Shown here: piece by piece, positions 9,099-17,392 of the stretch
Position numbering within the stretch: position 1 is the stretch's first letter
Layout of the letters: the number at the start of each line of letters is the position of its first letter
DNA from: Neoroseomonas marina
Lineage (GTDB): Bacteria > Pseudomonadota > Alphaproteobacteria > Acetobacterales > Acetobacteraceae
Direction of reading: 5' to 3'
DNA: 64,000 nucleotides
Assembly: GCF_012927745.1 (NCBI RefSeq)
Contig: NZ_JABBKX010000005.1
Location: 186,001 to 250,000, forward strand
Notes under the pieces: model-generated
The model's input: the letters and a program-made list of their open reading frames with translations, nothing else
Databases searched by the model: none
What the model was told of the DNA's origin: nothing
Translations under genes and position numbers: made by a program

Positions 9099-9589
9099 GA
9101 GGACCGGGCCTTGCTGCGGGCGGCGGGACGGACGGATTCGGCCTCGACCTTGCGGCCGAAGAGTTCGAGGCGCTGACCGACCAGGTCGAAGCCGAGCCGC
9201 CGCGCCATGGCCTGGGCGAGGGCTTCGAACTCCTCGTCGGCGAACTCGATCACCTTGCCGCTGTCGACGTCGATCAGATGGTGGTGATGACCGCGATCCG
9301 CCGGATCGTAGCGAGCACGCCCGCCGCCGAAGTCGCGGCGCTCGAGGATGCCGTTCTCCTCCAGCAGCCGGACGGTGCGATAGACGGTCGCGATCGAGAC
9401 CTTGCTGTCGAGCGCAAGTGCGCGCCGGTACACATCCTCGACATCGGGATGGTCTTCCGCCTCGCTGAGGACGCGGGCGATCAGGCGGCGCTGGCCCGTC
9501 ATCTTGAGGCCACGCTCGATGCAGAGCCGCTCGATTCGGGACGGCGGCGGATCGGTATTGGCCGCGCGCGGGCGGATGCGGCTCTCCAT
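9095..9589 (-). CDS. fur: Fur-family metal-responsive regulator
   Basis: DNA-binding Fur-family repressor of 164 aa. The winged-helix region includes MTGQRRLIARVL (30-41) and the recognition helix SIATVYRTVRLL (65-76). The metal site is HHHHLIDVDSGKVIEF beginning at residue 101. The first CxxC of enterobacterial Fur is replaced by DVDS (107-110) and no C-terminal CxxC exists, as in alphaproteobacterial Fur/Mur proteins, so the structural zinc site is absent and manganese sensing (Mur) cannot be excluded. Its stop overlaps olsB by 4 nt. It sits between mucR and olsB. Confidence 0.92.
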   Translation of the reverse strand: MESRIRPRAANTDPPPSRIERLCIERGLKMTGQRRLIARVLSEAEDHPDVEDVYRRALALDSKVSIATVYRTVRLLEENGILERRDFGGGRARYDPADRGHHHHLIDVDSGKVIEFADEEFEALAQAMARRLGFDLVGQRLELFGRKVEAESVRPAARSKARSS

Positions 9590-9690
9590 GCGGGCGTCAG
9601 GGTCCTCGGTCGCTCAAGCGCCGGAACCGGCGCGGGCGCGGACCATACTGCCCCCGGCGCCGCGCGGCCACTCCCGCCTGCCGGGCGAGC

Positions 9691-10125
9691 TCAGCCGCCC
9701 TTCCCCCGACCCTTCTCGCGGGCGCGCGGCGTGGTGCCGAGGCCGATCTTCTTCGCGAGCGAAGAGCGATGCTTGGCGTAGTCGGGAGCGACCATGGGGT
9801 AATCCGCGGGCAGGCCCCAGCGGTCCCGATACTGCTCGGGCGTGAGGTTGTAGGCCGTCTTCAGATGCCGCTTGAGCATCTTCAGCTTCTTCCCGTCCTC
9901 GAGGCAGATCAGGTAGCCCGGCGTGATGGACTTCTTGATCGGCACCGCGGGCTGCGGCCGCTCCGGCTCGGGCGCCGGGGCGGAGCCGACGCCGGACAGC
10001 GTGCGGAACACCTCCTGGATCAGCCCGGGCAATTCGGTGGCCGGAACCGGGTTGTGGGAAACATGCGCCGAGACAATCTGGGCAGTAAGCCCGAGAAGCT
10101 CGGCATTCGGATTTGCGTCAGCCAC
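9691..10125 (-). CDS. mucR: MucR/Ros-family transcriptional regulator
   Basis: Global regulator of the MucR/Ros family, 144 aa, which binds AT-rich DNA through a prokaryotic zinc-finger-like domain. The finger reads YLICLEDGKKLKMLKRHL, followed by NLTPEQYRDRWGLPADYPMVAPDYAKHRSSLAKKIGLG. Against Ros, the first Cys (C74) and first His (H87) are present, the second Cys is Asp (D77), and the second zinc His position appears to be Tyr (Y92). Metal binding may therefore be altered or lost, as described for some MucR homologues. The start is GTG with AGGGGG upstream. It diverges from the tusA-like gene. Confidence 0.9.
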   Translation of the reverse strand: MADANPNAELLGLTAQIVSAHVSHNPVPATELPGLIQEVFRTLSGVGSAPAPEPERPQPAVPIKKSITPGYLICLEDGKKLKMLKRHLKTAYNLTPEQYRDRWGLPADYPMVAPDYAKHRSSLAKKIGLGTTPRAREKGRGKGG

Positions 10126-10144
10126 GACTTCAGCCCCCTGCTGT

Positions 10145-10158
10145 CGTTTAATGAAACG
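10145..10158. promoter_or_regulatory. Inverted repeat in mucR/tusA divergent region
   Basis: CGTTTAATGAAACG is a 5-bp perfect inverted repeat with a 4-bp spacer, in an AT-rich patch 20 bases upstream of the mucR GTG and about 70 bases upstream of the tusA-like gene. MucR/Ros proteins bind AT-rich targets and often repress their own genes, so this is a candidate autoregulatory site. The repeat is short and could arise by chance. Confidence 0.3.
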
Positions 10159-10229
10159 GTTCTAGCCACACCCTCCCCGGGCCGCAATATAGGTGGGCAG
10201 GACGAAAGCCTGCTGAAAGGATTAATTCG

Positions 10230-10499
10230 GTGAAATCCCCTATCGGGATCGTGTCCTCGCAAGAAATTCAACCGGATTCACGTCTGGATATCACCGGCGA
10301 GACTTGCCCCATGACGTTCGTGCATGTTCGCCTTGCGCTGGATCGGATGCCGCCTGGCGCCGTGCTGGAAGTCGTCATGAAGGGCGAGGAGCCGCGGCGG
10401 AACGTCCCCCGCACGGCGACCGAGCAGGGACACGCCATTATTGCGCAGGAGGATGCCGGAAACGGGATTACTCGTTTGTTGCTACGCCGCAAGATTTAA
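10230..10499 (+). CDS. TusA-family sulfurtransferase-like protein
   Basis: Small cytoplasmic protein of 89 aa with the TusA/SirA fold. The diagnostic LDITGETCPMTFVHVRLAL segment contains the active-site Cys in CPMT, and GAVLEVVMKGEE follows the second strand. Classical TusA has CPxP; here the fourth position is Thr, as in many stand-alone homologues. The start is GTG with AAAGGA about 9 bases upstream. It diverges from mucR and its 3' end overlaps rimI on the opposite strand by 32 nt. The sulfur acceptor is unknown; a role in tRNA thiolation or another sulfur relay is inference. Confidence 0.82.
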   Translation: MKSPIGIVSSQEIQPDSRLDITGETCPMTFVHVRLALDRMPPGAVLEVVMKGEEPRRNVPRTATEQGHAIIAQEDAGNGITRLLLRRKI

Positions 10500-10941
10500 T
10501 GTCGAGTCGCAATACCAGCGCGTCGGTGCCATCGGCGTAGTAGCGTCGGCGCCGGCCCGCTTCGACCGCCCCAAGCGCCGCATAGAGTTGGCGCGCCGGC
10601 CCGTTCGATTCCGAAACTTCGAGGAAGAGCGTTTCGGCGCCGGCCGCTGCGGCGGTTTCGACCAACGCCGTCAGCAGCGCACGTCCGACGCCGCTGCGGC
10701 GCAGGGCGGGGCGGACGGCGATCGTGAGCACCTCCGCTTCACCTGCCGCGACCCGTCCAAGCACGAATCCGAGCGGCTCGCCCCTGGTCTCGGCGATCAG
10801 GCCGAAATGCCCCGGCAGGTCGAGCAGAAGGCCGATGGCCTGGGCGGTCCAGCGTTCCGCGGGCGGGAAGCCCTCCGCATGCAGCGTGGCCAGCAACCCG
10901 GCCATCGCCGCACCCGCCGGGCGGATGACCGGCACGGTCAA
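10468..10941 (-). CDS. rimI: Ribosomal-protein-alanine N-acetyltransferase RimI-like GNAT
   Basis: GNAT acetyltransferase of 157 aa, predicted to acetylate the N-terminus of ribosomal protein S18 or other proteins. The acetyl-CoA motif is VRPALRRSGVGRALLTAL, followed by LFLEVSESNGPARQLYAALGA, the RimI signature. The start is a TTG forming a TTGA overlap with the tsaB stop, giving the standard tsaB-rimI coupling. The larger open frame extending upstream runs through tsaB out of frame and is not coding. The 3' end overlaps the convergent tusA-like gene by 32 nt. Confidence 0.87.
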   Translation of the reverse strand: MTVPVIRPAGAAMAGLLATLHAEGFPPAERWTAQAIGLLLDLPGHFGLIAETRGEPLGFVLGRVAAGEAEVLTIAVRPALRRSGVGRALLTALVETAAAAGAETLFLEVSESNGPARQLYAALGAVEAGRRRRYYADGTDALVLRLDIKSCGVATNE

Positions 10942-11594
10942 GCCGGCGTCTTCACCGCCGGCGGCTCCGCGTAAAGCGGTGCACCAGTCCGCGGCGGCAA
11001 GGTGCCCGCCAGGCGGCGGGCGGCCACCCGCGCCACCGCCACGGCGTCCGGCAGGCCGGGACGCGCCGTGACGGCTGCGCGGCGGGCGAACAGGACCTCC
11101 GCCACCGCGGCCGCTGCATCGCCCAGGATCAACAGCGGGGTCGCGGCGGCCGGAAGGTCGTCCAGCGATGCGACCAGCGGCGGCTGGGGCTCCTCCGCCC
11201 CGGGCGGAAAGCATTCGAGGACGACGCGCCCCCGGCGATTGTCGACGGCGGCCCAGACCTCCCCTCCCCGCAGATCGCTGTCGGGCAGCGCCGCGGCCAG
11301 CGCTTCCCCCGTGGTGACCCCGATGAGCGGAAGGCCGGCGCCGCGCGCGATTCCCTCGGCCAGCGCGATCGCCGCGCGCAGACCCGTGAAACCGCCAGGT
11401 CCAACACCGACGGCGACAGCGTCGAGCGCCGTCGCCCGCAGCGTCGCGCGGGCCAGGACGGCCTGCGCCATCGACGGCAGCAGCGACGGATGGCCGCGGG
11501 CCGCGTCTTCCATGGCGCTGGCGGCGACCGCGCCATCCACCAGCACGGCGGCGGAGCAGCGGGCGAGCGCGCCCTCGATGGCCAGGATCTTCAT
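10938..11594 (-). CDS. tsaB: tRNA threonylcarbamoyladenosine biosynthesis protein TsaB
   Basis: Non-catalytic partner of TsaD in making t6A37 on ANN-decoding tRNAs, 218 aa. The N-terminus MKILAIEGALARCSAAVL and the segment VGVGPGGFTGLRAAIALAEGIA are diagnostic of the YeaZ/TsaB half of the ASKHA fold. The ATG is well placed and the gene is coupled to rimI by a TTGA overlap. The Bug gene at 11703 diverges from it with about 108 nt between, where promoters for both are expected. Confidence 0.93.
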   Translation of the reverse strand: MKILAIEGALARCSAAVLVDGAVAASAMEDAARGHPSLLPSMAQAVLARATLRATALDAVAVGVGPGGFTGLRAAIALAEGIARGAGLPLIGVTTGEALAAALPDSDLRGGEVWAAVDNRRGRVVLECFPPGAEEPQPPLVASLDDLPAAATPLLILGDAAAAVAEVLFARRAAVTARPGLPDAVAVARVAARRLAGTLPPRTGAPLYAEPPAVKTPA

Positions 11595-11702
11595 CCACCG
11601 GGCTTTACGCCGGTTTGAGACGCCGCGGAATGGACCGCCATCGCCGCAACGGCCAGGATGACCCTCGCCGGGCCCGAGAAGCCCCGGGAGGAAGGAAACA
11701 CC

Positions 11703-12671
11703 ATGTCCATCACCCGCCGCGGCCTCGGCGCCGCTTCGCTCGCCTTGCCCGGGCTGATTGCCGCCGGCCGGGCGCGCGCGCAGGCCCCCTGGCCCAGCCG
11801 CGCCGTCCGCATCATCGTGCCCTACACGCCGGGCGGCGTGTCGGACATCACGGCGCGGCTGCTGTCCGACCCGCTGGCCACCGCCTGGGGCCAGCCGGTG
11901 CCGGTCGAGAACCGCGCCGGCGCGGACGGCGTCATCGGCACCGAGGCCGTCGCCCGCAGCCCGGCCGATGGCTACACGCTCGGCCTGGTGTCGGTCGGGC
12001 ATCCGGTGAACGCGGCCTTCTATCGCCTGCCCTTCGACACGATGCGCGACTTCACCTTCGTCACGCAGACGACCTCGACGCCGCTGGTGCTCTGCGCGCC
12101 GCGCGCCTTCGCGCCGAACACGCCGGCGGAGCTGGTCGACTACGCGAAGCGCAACCCGGGCGTGACCTTCGCCGGCACCGGGGGCGTGGTGCGCCTGGCC
12201 CCGGTGCTCTTTGCGCAGCGGACGGGGATCACGCTGGAATACGTGCCCTATCGAGGGTCGACCCAGGCGCATCCGGACCTCATGGCCAACCGCGTGAACA
12301 TCATGTTCGACACGGTCCCGGCCGCCCTGCCCCATATCCAGTCGGGCGCGCTCAAGGCCATCGCGACGACGGGCGCGCGACGCAGCGCGCAGTTGCCGGA
12401 CGTGCCGACGATCGGCGAATCCTTCCTGCCGGGCTTCGAGGCCTCGACCTGGGGGATGATCATCGCGCCGGCCAACCTTCCGGCGCCGGTGCTGGCGAAG
12501 CTCAACACCGACATCCGGGCGGCGCTGCAGAACGCGACGGTGGTCGACCGGCACAAGACGCTGGGGGCCGAGATCGTGTCGAACTCGCCGGACGAGATGC
12601 GGGCCTTCGTCCAGGCGGAGATGGAGAAGTGGGGGGCGGCCGCGCGGGCCGCGGGGATTCAGCCGCAGTGA
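11703..12671 (+). CDS. Bug/TctC tripartite tricarboxylate receptor
   Basis: Third Bug-family receptor, 322 aa. The twin-arginine-like export signal is MSITRRGLGAASLALPGLIAA, ending ARAQ (27). Landmarks are IVPYTPGGVSDITARLL, VENRAGADGVIG, SPADGYTL and YVPYRGSTQAHPDLMANRV. The ATG at 11703 has AGGAAGGA shortly upstream; the frame is open back to 11658 but the signal peptide sets the start. It diverges from tsaB and converges on an amidase gene across a double-hairpin repeat. The amide-hydrolase neighbour may act on the imported ligand (inference). Confidence 0.9.
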   Translation: MSITRRGLGAASLALPGLIAAGRARAQAPWPSRAVRIIVPYTPGGVSDITARLLSDPLATAWGQPVPVENRAGADGVIGTEAVARSPADGYTLGLVSVGHPVNAAFYRLPFDTMRDFTFVTQTTSTPLVLCAPRAFAPNTPAELVDYAKRNPGVTFAGTGGVVRLAPVLFAQRTGITLEYVPYRGSTQAHPDLMANRVNIMFDTVPAALPHIQSGALKAIATTGARRSAQLPDVPTIGESFLPGFEASTWGMIIAPANLPAPVLAKLNTDIRAALQNATVVDRHKTLGAEIVSNSPDEMRAFVQAEMEKWGAAARAAGIQPQ

Positions 12672-12679
12672 AGTAAGGA

Positions 12680-12810
12680 ACGGGGGGAGAAGGGAACTTC
12701 TCCCCCCGTGCCCCCCTCAACCTTCTTTGGAATTTGGGGACTGACCGCGGAGGTCAGTGCCAAGTGACCAGAAAAGGGAGGGGGTTCGGGGGAGGTTCAC
12801 CCTCCCCCGA
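12680..12810. repeat. Dispersed double-hairpin intergenic element, copy B (inverted)
   Basis: This copy lies in the opposite orientation to copies A and C. Hairpin 2 is at 12680-12709, a perfect 13-bp stem with GGAA loop, 8 nt after the Bug stop. Hairpin 1 is at 12786-12810, a perfect 10-bp stem with TTCAC loop, 3 nt from the stop of the convergent amidase. The shared core reads CCCCCCTCAACCTTCTTTGG. An extra segment absent from copy A contains its own inverted repeat, ACTGACC/GGTCAGT, at 12740-12758. It abuts both gene ends, as copy A does. Confidence 0.85.
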
Positions 12811-12813
12811 CCT

Positions 12814-14268
12814 TCATTCGTACGGCGGCACGACGCCCGGCTTCGGATCGACCGGCAGCATCCTGTCGAGGCCGGTCAGTTGCTCGAACAGCGCCGCGAC
12901 CTGCAGCGCCCTGGCATCCCGCCGCGGCGGTGCGACCACCTGCAGCCCGACCGGGCGACCGTACCGGTCGAACCCGCAGGGCACCGCGACGGCGGGGCAA
13001 CTCGCCAGCGTTGCGAAGGCGTTGATCAGCGACCCGCCCATGTAGTTGTCGAGCACCTGGCCCGCGATCTTCTCCGGCGCGCGCAGCATCACATCGAAGG
13101 CCGGCGTCGATGCGCCGGGCGTGACCAGCACGTCGCAGGTCGCGAAGGTGTCGCGCATGGCGCGGAAGAAGCGCGCGCGCTCATGCTCGGCCCAGGCGAG
13201 GCGGGATGGCGTCTCGGCAAGGCCGCGCTCGGTCTGCCAGACAATGTCGGGCTTCAGCTTGTCCCGCTTGGTCGCGAGCAGTTCCTCCCGGTCCACCACG
13301 AAATGCTGGCTGCGCAGGACGAGGAAGGCCTCGTTCAGCGCGCCGAGGTCGGGATGGATTTCCTCGACGGCGATGCCGAGGCTCTCGAAGCGGCGCACTT
13401 CCCGCGCGCAGATCTCGCGCATCTCGCGGTCCATCGGCAGCGCGCCGCCGAAATCGGTCGTGAAGGCGATGCGCAGGGGCTTCTCGCGCTCGGCGGCCGC
13501 GACGGCGTCGGCATAGGAGCGCGCCGGCGCGTCGTAGGTCATCGGGTCGTCGATGTCCCAGCCCGCCATGGTGTCGAGGAACAGCGCCAGATCGGGGATG
13601 TTGCGCGCCATCGGCCCCTGGACCGACAGCGGCGACCAGAGGTCCTCCTGCGCGCCGCGCGTCACGCGCCCGGGCGAGGGGCGGAGACCGACGACGGAGC
13701 AGTAGGTGGCCGGCCGCCGCAGCGATCCGCCGTGATCGGAGCCATGGGCGAGCCAGACCTCGCCCGTCGCCAGCGCCACCGCGCCGCCGCCCGTCGATCC
13801 GCCGCAGGTCAGCGAGGTGTTCCAGGGGTTGCGCGTGCGGCCGAACACCTCGTTGAAGGTCGATCCGCCGGCGCCGAATTCGGGCGTGTTCGACTTCGCG
13901 ATGACGACGCCCCCCTTGCGCTCGATGCGCTCGACGATCGGGTGGCTGCGGTCGGGGACATGGTCGGCGAAGATCGGGCTGCCGAAGGTGGTGCGCACGC
14001 CGGCGACTTCGGTCAGGTCCTTGATCGCGACGGGCAGGCCGGCGAGCCAGCCGGGCTCTCCCTCCGCCTCGTGCCGCTCGCCGCGCATCAGGGCCTTCGC
14101 GTGGTCGCGCGCGCGGTCGAGGCAGAGTGTCGGCAGCGCGTTCACCGCGGGCTCCACCTCGGCGATGCGCGCGGCGGCGGCGTCGATCATCTCGAGCGGC
14201 GTGATGTCCTTCGCACGCAGCCGCGCGACCGCCTCGCGTGCCGTGAGGCGGATCAGGTCGTTCGGCAT
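12814..14268 (-). CDS. Amidase signature family hydrolase
   Basis: Cytoplasmic amidase, 484 aa, with a full amidase-signature Ser-cisSer-Lys triad: K83 (VAIKD), S158 (CGGSTGGGA) and S182 (GSDHGGSLRRPA). The 24-residue spacing between the two serines is the one expected for the family. The start is placed at the ATG at 14268 (MPNDLIRLTA), the usual N-terminal helix of amidases; upstream ATGs at 14325 and 14307 would intrude on the next gene. It is one of three amidases in the window. Substrate specificity is not readable from sequence. Confidence 0.9.
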   Translation of the reverse strand: MPNDLIRLTAREAVARLRAKDITPLEMIDAAAARIAEVEPAVNALPTLCLDRARDHAKALMRGERHEAEGEPGWLAGLPVAIKDLTEVAGVRTTFGSPIFADHVPDRSHPIVERIERKGGVVIAKSNTPEFGAGGSTFNEVFGRTRNPWNTSLTCGGSTGGGAVALATGEVWLAHGSDHGGSLRRPATYCSVVGLRPSPGRVTRGAQEDLWSPLSVQGPMARNIPDLALFLDTMAGWDIDDPMTYDAPARSYADAVAAAEREKPLRIAFTTDFGGALPMDREMREICAREVRRFESLGIAVEEIHPDLGALNEAFLVLRSQHFVVDREELLATKRDKLKPDIVWQTERGLAETPSRLAWAEHERARFFRAMRDTFATCDVLVTPGASTPAFDVMLRAPEKIAGQVLDNYMGGSLINAFATLASCPAVAVPCGFDRYGRPVGLQVVAPPRRDARALQVAALFEQLTGLDRMLPVDPKPGVVPPYE

Positions 14269-14275
14269 GATGCGG

Positions 14276-14470
14276 TCAGTCCAGCGGGATCTCGGCTTCC
14301 ACGACATGCTGCAGCCCCGGGGCATCGGGCGAGGTCAGCGACATGCGCAGCCGCAGCGACTTGCCCTTGCCCGCGCCTTCGCGCGCCACGCGCTCGATCT
14401 CGCGCTGGGAGGTGACACCCACCTGCTTGAGGAACTTCCGCAGTTCCATGTTGAAACGATCCTCGTCCAT
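14276..14470 (-). CDS. Small DUF6494-like protein
   Basis: A 64-residue protein beginning MDEDRFNMELRKFLKQVGVTSQREIE and ending VVEAEIPLD. The pattern NMxxRKFLKxVGVTSQREIE is one I associate with the small uncharacterised DUF6494 family; that assignment is from memory. It has no signal peptide or membrane segment. It lies 7 nt upstream of the amidase on the same strand, so the two are probably co-transcribed. Function unknown. Confidence 0.7.
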   Translation of the reverse strand: MDEDRFNMELRKFLKQVGVTSQREIERVAREGAGKGKSLRLRMSLTSPDAPGLQHVVEAEIPLD

Positions 14471-14551
14471 GGCATGTCTCCTCCGCGGCCCGCGCCGGTT
14501 CCCGGCAGGGGCGGCACGCGGCTAGCCTGCACCCGAAAGGAGCATCGCGCC

Positions 14552-15190
14552 ATGTACAACCCGCCCGCCTTCCGTGAGGACCGGCCCGAGGTTCTGCGGG
14601 AGATCATGCGCGCGGCGCGCCTGGCGCTGATCGTGTCCGCCGCCGCGGATGGCGGCGTGCCGGAGGCGACGCACCTTCCGCTGTTCCTGGTGCCGGAGGA
14701 AGGTCCGCACGGCACGCTCTACGGCCATGTCGCGAAGGCGAACCCGCAGTGGAAGGGCCTCGCCGCCGCCGGCGCCGCGCGGGCGATCTTCCAGGGGCCG
14801 GAGGCCTATGTCTCGCCGTCGCACTATGCGTCGAAGCAGGAACATGGGCGCGTGGTGCCGACCTGGAACTACGTCGCCGTGCACGCCATTGGCCCGGTCG
14901 AGGTGTTCGAGGATGCGGACCGACTGCACGCGGTCGTCTCGCGCCTGACCGACCGGCACGAGGCGCCGCGCGCCGATCCCTGGGCGGTGACGGATGCGCC
15001 CGAGCCCTTCGTCGCAGGGCAGCTGAAGGGCATCGTCGGCCTCGCGTTGCGCATCGAGACGCTGATCGGCAAGCGCAAGCTCAGCCAGAACCGCAGCGAG
15101 GCCGACCAGGCCGGTGTCCTCGCGGGTCTTTCCGCCAGCGAGGATACGGCGGACCGCGCGGTGGCCGAGGCGATGCGCGCGGGGTCGTGA
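14552..15190 (+). CDS. PaiB-like FMN-binding protein
   Basis: Predicted FMN-binding split-barrel protein of the PaiB family (annotated 'FMN-binding negative transcriptional regulator'), 212 aa. Matching features are MYNPPAFREDRPEVLREIM at the N-terminus, HLPLFLVPEEGPHGTLYGHVAKANPQWK, and the C-terminal GQLKGIVGLALRIETLIGKRKLSQNRS block. The ATG has AAAGGAG about 9 bases upstream. It diverges from the DUF6494-like gene and precedes the acyl-CoA dehydrogenase pair by 52 nt. Its DNA-binding role is not established for most members. Confidence 0.88.
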   Translation: MYNPPAFREDRPEVLREIMRAARLALIVSAAADGGVPEATHLPLFLVPEEGPHGTLYGHVAKANPQWKGLAAAGAARAIFQGPEAYVSPSHYASKQEHGRVVPTWNYVAVHAIGPVEVFEDADRLHAVVSRLTDRHEAPRADPWAVTDAPEPFVAGQLKGIVGLALRIETLIGKRKLSQNRSEADQAGVLAGLSASEDTADRAVAEAMRAGS

Positions 15191-15242
15191 CAGCGCGCCG
15201 CGGCGCGCCGACAATGCCGGCCAAGATTCACGGGAGAACGCC

Positions 15243-16382
15243 ATGACCGGCCTGCGCTTCGACCTGCGCGACCCGCCGCCCGGCGCGGCGGCGCTGCGCG
15301 CCGAGGTCCGCGCCTTCATCGCCGAGCACGAGCATCGCTGGACGCCCGAAGTGCGCGCCCGGTCCTGGATGGGCTTCGACCGCGACTTCACCCGCGCGGT
15401 CGGCGCCCGCGGCTGGATCGGCATGTGCTGGCCGAAGCAGTATGGCGGCGCGGAGCGCAGCTTCCTCGAGCGCATCATCGTGCTGGAGGAGATGCTCGCC
15501 GCCGGCGCGCCGGTCGGGGCGCACTGGATCGGCGACCGTCAGTCGGGGCCGCTGATCCTGCGCCTGGGCACGGAAGCGCAGCGGCAGAAGTTCCTGCCGA
15601 AGATCGTCTCCGGCGACTACGCCTTCTGCATCGGGCTGTCGGAGCCGGATTCAGGGTCCGACCTCGCCTCCCTGCGCACGCGCGCCGACAAGGTCGATGG
15701 CGGGTGGAAGCTGAACGGCCGGAAGATCTGGACCACCTTTGGCCATCTCTGTGACTGGATGATCGCGCTGGTGCGCACCTCGCCGCCGCCCGAGGGCGAG
15801 TCGAAGCACCAGGGCCTGTCGCAGGTGCTGGTGGACCTGAAGGCGCCGGGTGTGACCATCCGCCCGATCCGCGACCTGGTCGGCGAGGAAGGCTTCAACG
15901 AGATCACCTTCGACGAGGTGATGCTGCCCGAGGACGCGCTGATCGGCCAGGAAGGCGCGGGCTGGGCTCAGGCGACGAGCGAGCTCGCCTTCGAGCGCAG
16001 CGGGCCGGATCGGTATTTGTCATCGCACCCGCTGCTGGAAACCGGGATCGAGGCGCTGCGCAGCGACGCGGCGGCCGCCCCCGCGCTGGGCCGCGAGGTC
16101 GCGCGGCTCTGGACGCTGCGCTCCATGTCCACCGCCATCGCCGGCATGCTGCAGGATGGCGACGACCCGGTGCGGCAGGCGGCGCTGGTGAAGGACCTCG
16201 GCAACGATTTCGAACAGGCGCTGCCCGGCGCGATGCGCGCGCTGCGCGACGTGGAGGAGATGCCCGAGGCGATGCGCCGCATGCACGACTACCTGACGCA
16301 GATCAATCCGACCTTCTCGCTGCGCGGCGGCACGCGGGAGATCATGCGCGGCATCATCGCGCGCGAGCTGGGGCTGCGCTGA
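15243..16382 (+). CDS. Acyl-CoA dehydrogenase, first of a pair
   Basis: FAD-dependent acyl-CoA dehydrogenase of 379 aa. The FAD/substrate region YAFCIGLSEPDSGSDLASLRT and the KIWTTFGHLCDWMIALVRT strand are typical. The C-terminus has TFSLRGGTREIMRGIIARELGLR, the motif that contacts FAD across the dimer. ATG 15243 is preceded by GGGAG. It overlaps the next acyl-CoA dehydrogenase by one base (TGATG). Such adjacent unequal pairs often form heterotetramers (family knowledge). The substrate is unknown; a crotonase follows. Confidence 0.92.
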   Translation: MTGLRFDLRDPPPGAAALRAEVRAFIAEHEHRWTPEVRARSWMGFDRDFTRAVGARGWIGMCWPKQYGGAERSFLERIIVLEEMLAAGAPVGAHWIGDRQSGPLILRLGTEAQRQKFLPKIVSGDYAFCIGLSEPDSGSDLASLRTRADKVDGGWKLNGRKIWTTFGHLCDWMIALVRTSPPPEGESKHQGLSQVLVDLKAPGVTIRPIRDLVGEEGFNEITFDEVMLPEDALIGQEGAGWAQATSELAFERSGPDRYLSSHPLLETGIEALRSDAAAAPALGREVARLWTLRSMSTAIAGMLQDGDDPVRQAALVKDLGNDFEQALPGAMRALRDVEEMPEAMRRMHDYLTQINPTFSLRGGTREIMRGIIARELGLR

Positions 16383-17392
16383 TGGACAACGGGATCGCGG
16401 CGGAACTCGCCGAACAGGTCGCGCGTGCGCTGGCGGATGCCGCCGACGTCACGACGCTGCGCGCCGTGGAAGGCGGGGATTTCCCGGCTTCGGCATGGGA
16501 GGCTTTGTCGGGCCTCGGCCTCGCCACCGCGCTGGTGCCGGAAGCGCAGGGCGGCGCGGGGCTGGGCTTCGCGGATGCCGTGCCGCTGCTGGAAGCGCTC
16601 GGCCGCGCCGGCGCGCCGGTGCCGATGGCGGAAGGGATCGGCGCGGCCGCGCTGCTCGGCGCCGCGGGGATCGAGGCGCCGGAGGGCGTGCTGACCTTCG
16701 CCGCCGCGGGCGCCCCCGTGCCATGGGGACGCCATGCGGGCCACGTCGTGCTGGTGGATGGCGCGCGCGTCGCGCTCTACGCCGCGGATGCGCTGCGCTG
16801 GACGGAAAGTGCCAACATCGGGCGCGAGCCGCGCGACATGCCGGCGGTGACCGGCGCCCCCCTCGCGGAGGGCACGCTGCCTAATGCCTGGGGGCCGGAC
16901 GCCGCCCGGTCCGTCACCGCCCTGCTGCGCAGCGCGCAGATGGCCGGCGCGCTGCAGGCCGCGCTGGCGCTCGCCGTCGAGCACGCCAATACCCGCAAGC
17001 AGTTCGGCCGCCCGATCGGCCGCTTCCAGGCAGTGCAGCAGCAGCTCGCGGTCTTCGCGGCGGAGACGTCCGCGGCCTCGGTCGCCGCGGCCGCCGCGGC
17101 GCGCGCGGCCGATGCCCGCGGCATCGCCGACGCCGCCTTCGAGATCGGCTGCGCCAAGGTCACCGCCGGCGAGGCCGCGGCCCGCTGCGCGGCGATCGCG
17201 CACCAGGTCCTCGCCGCCATGGGCATCACCGAGGAGCACGCGCTGCACCACTTCACCCGCCGCCTCTGGTCGTGGCGGGAGGAAGGCGGGTCCGAGCGCT
17301 TCTGGACCGCACGCATCGGCGCGACGGTGCAGGCCGCACCCGGCCCGCTCTGGTCCTTCCTCACTTCCCGCGATCAGGAACCCGCTGCATGA
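16382..17392 (+). CDS. Acyl-CoA dehydrogenase, second of a pair
   Basis: A shorter acyl-CoA dehydrogenase-like subunit, 336 aa. It keeps ANTRKQFGRPIGRFQAVQQQLA, the adenine/FAD-binding segment of the C-terminal domain, and AIAHQVLAAMGITEEHALHHFTRRLW near the end. The N-terminal domain is short and Ala-rich, and no GGTREI-type tail is seen, unlike the partner at 15243. That fits the complementary subunit of a heteromeric enzyme. It is joined by TGATG to the upstream gene and by ATGA to the downstream crotonase gene, so the three form one translationally coupled unit. Confidence 0.88.
   Translation: MDNGIAAELAEQVARALADAADVTTLRAVEGGDFPASAWEALSGLGLATALVPEAQGGAGLGFADAVPLLEALGRAGAPVPMAEGIGAAALLGAAGIEAPEGVLTFAAAGAPVPWGRHAGHVVLVDGARVALYAADALRWTESANIGREPRDMPAVTGAPLAEGTLPNAWGPDAARSVTALLRSAQMAGALQAALALAVEHANTRKQFGRPIGRFQAVQQQLAVFAAETSAASVAAAAAARAADARGIADAAFEIGCAKVTAGEAAARCAAIAHQVLAAMGITEEHALHHFTRRLWSWREEGGSERFWTARIGATVQAAPGPLWSFLTSRDQEPAA

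Noticed and set aside
12740..12758. ACTGACC/GGTCAGT inverted repeat as an operator
   Set aside because: It lies inside the extra segment of repeat copy B between convergent gene ends, where an operator would have no promoter to act on.
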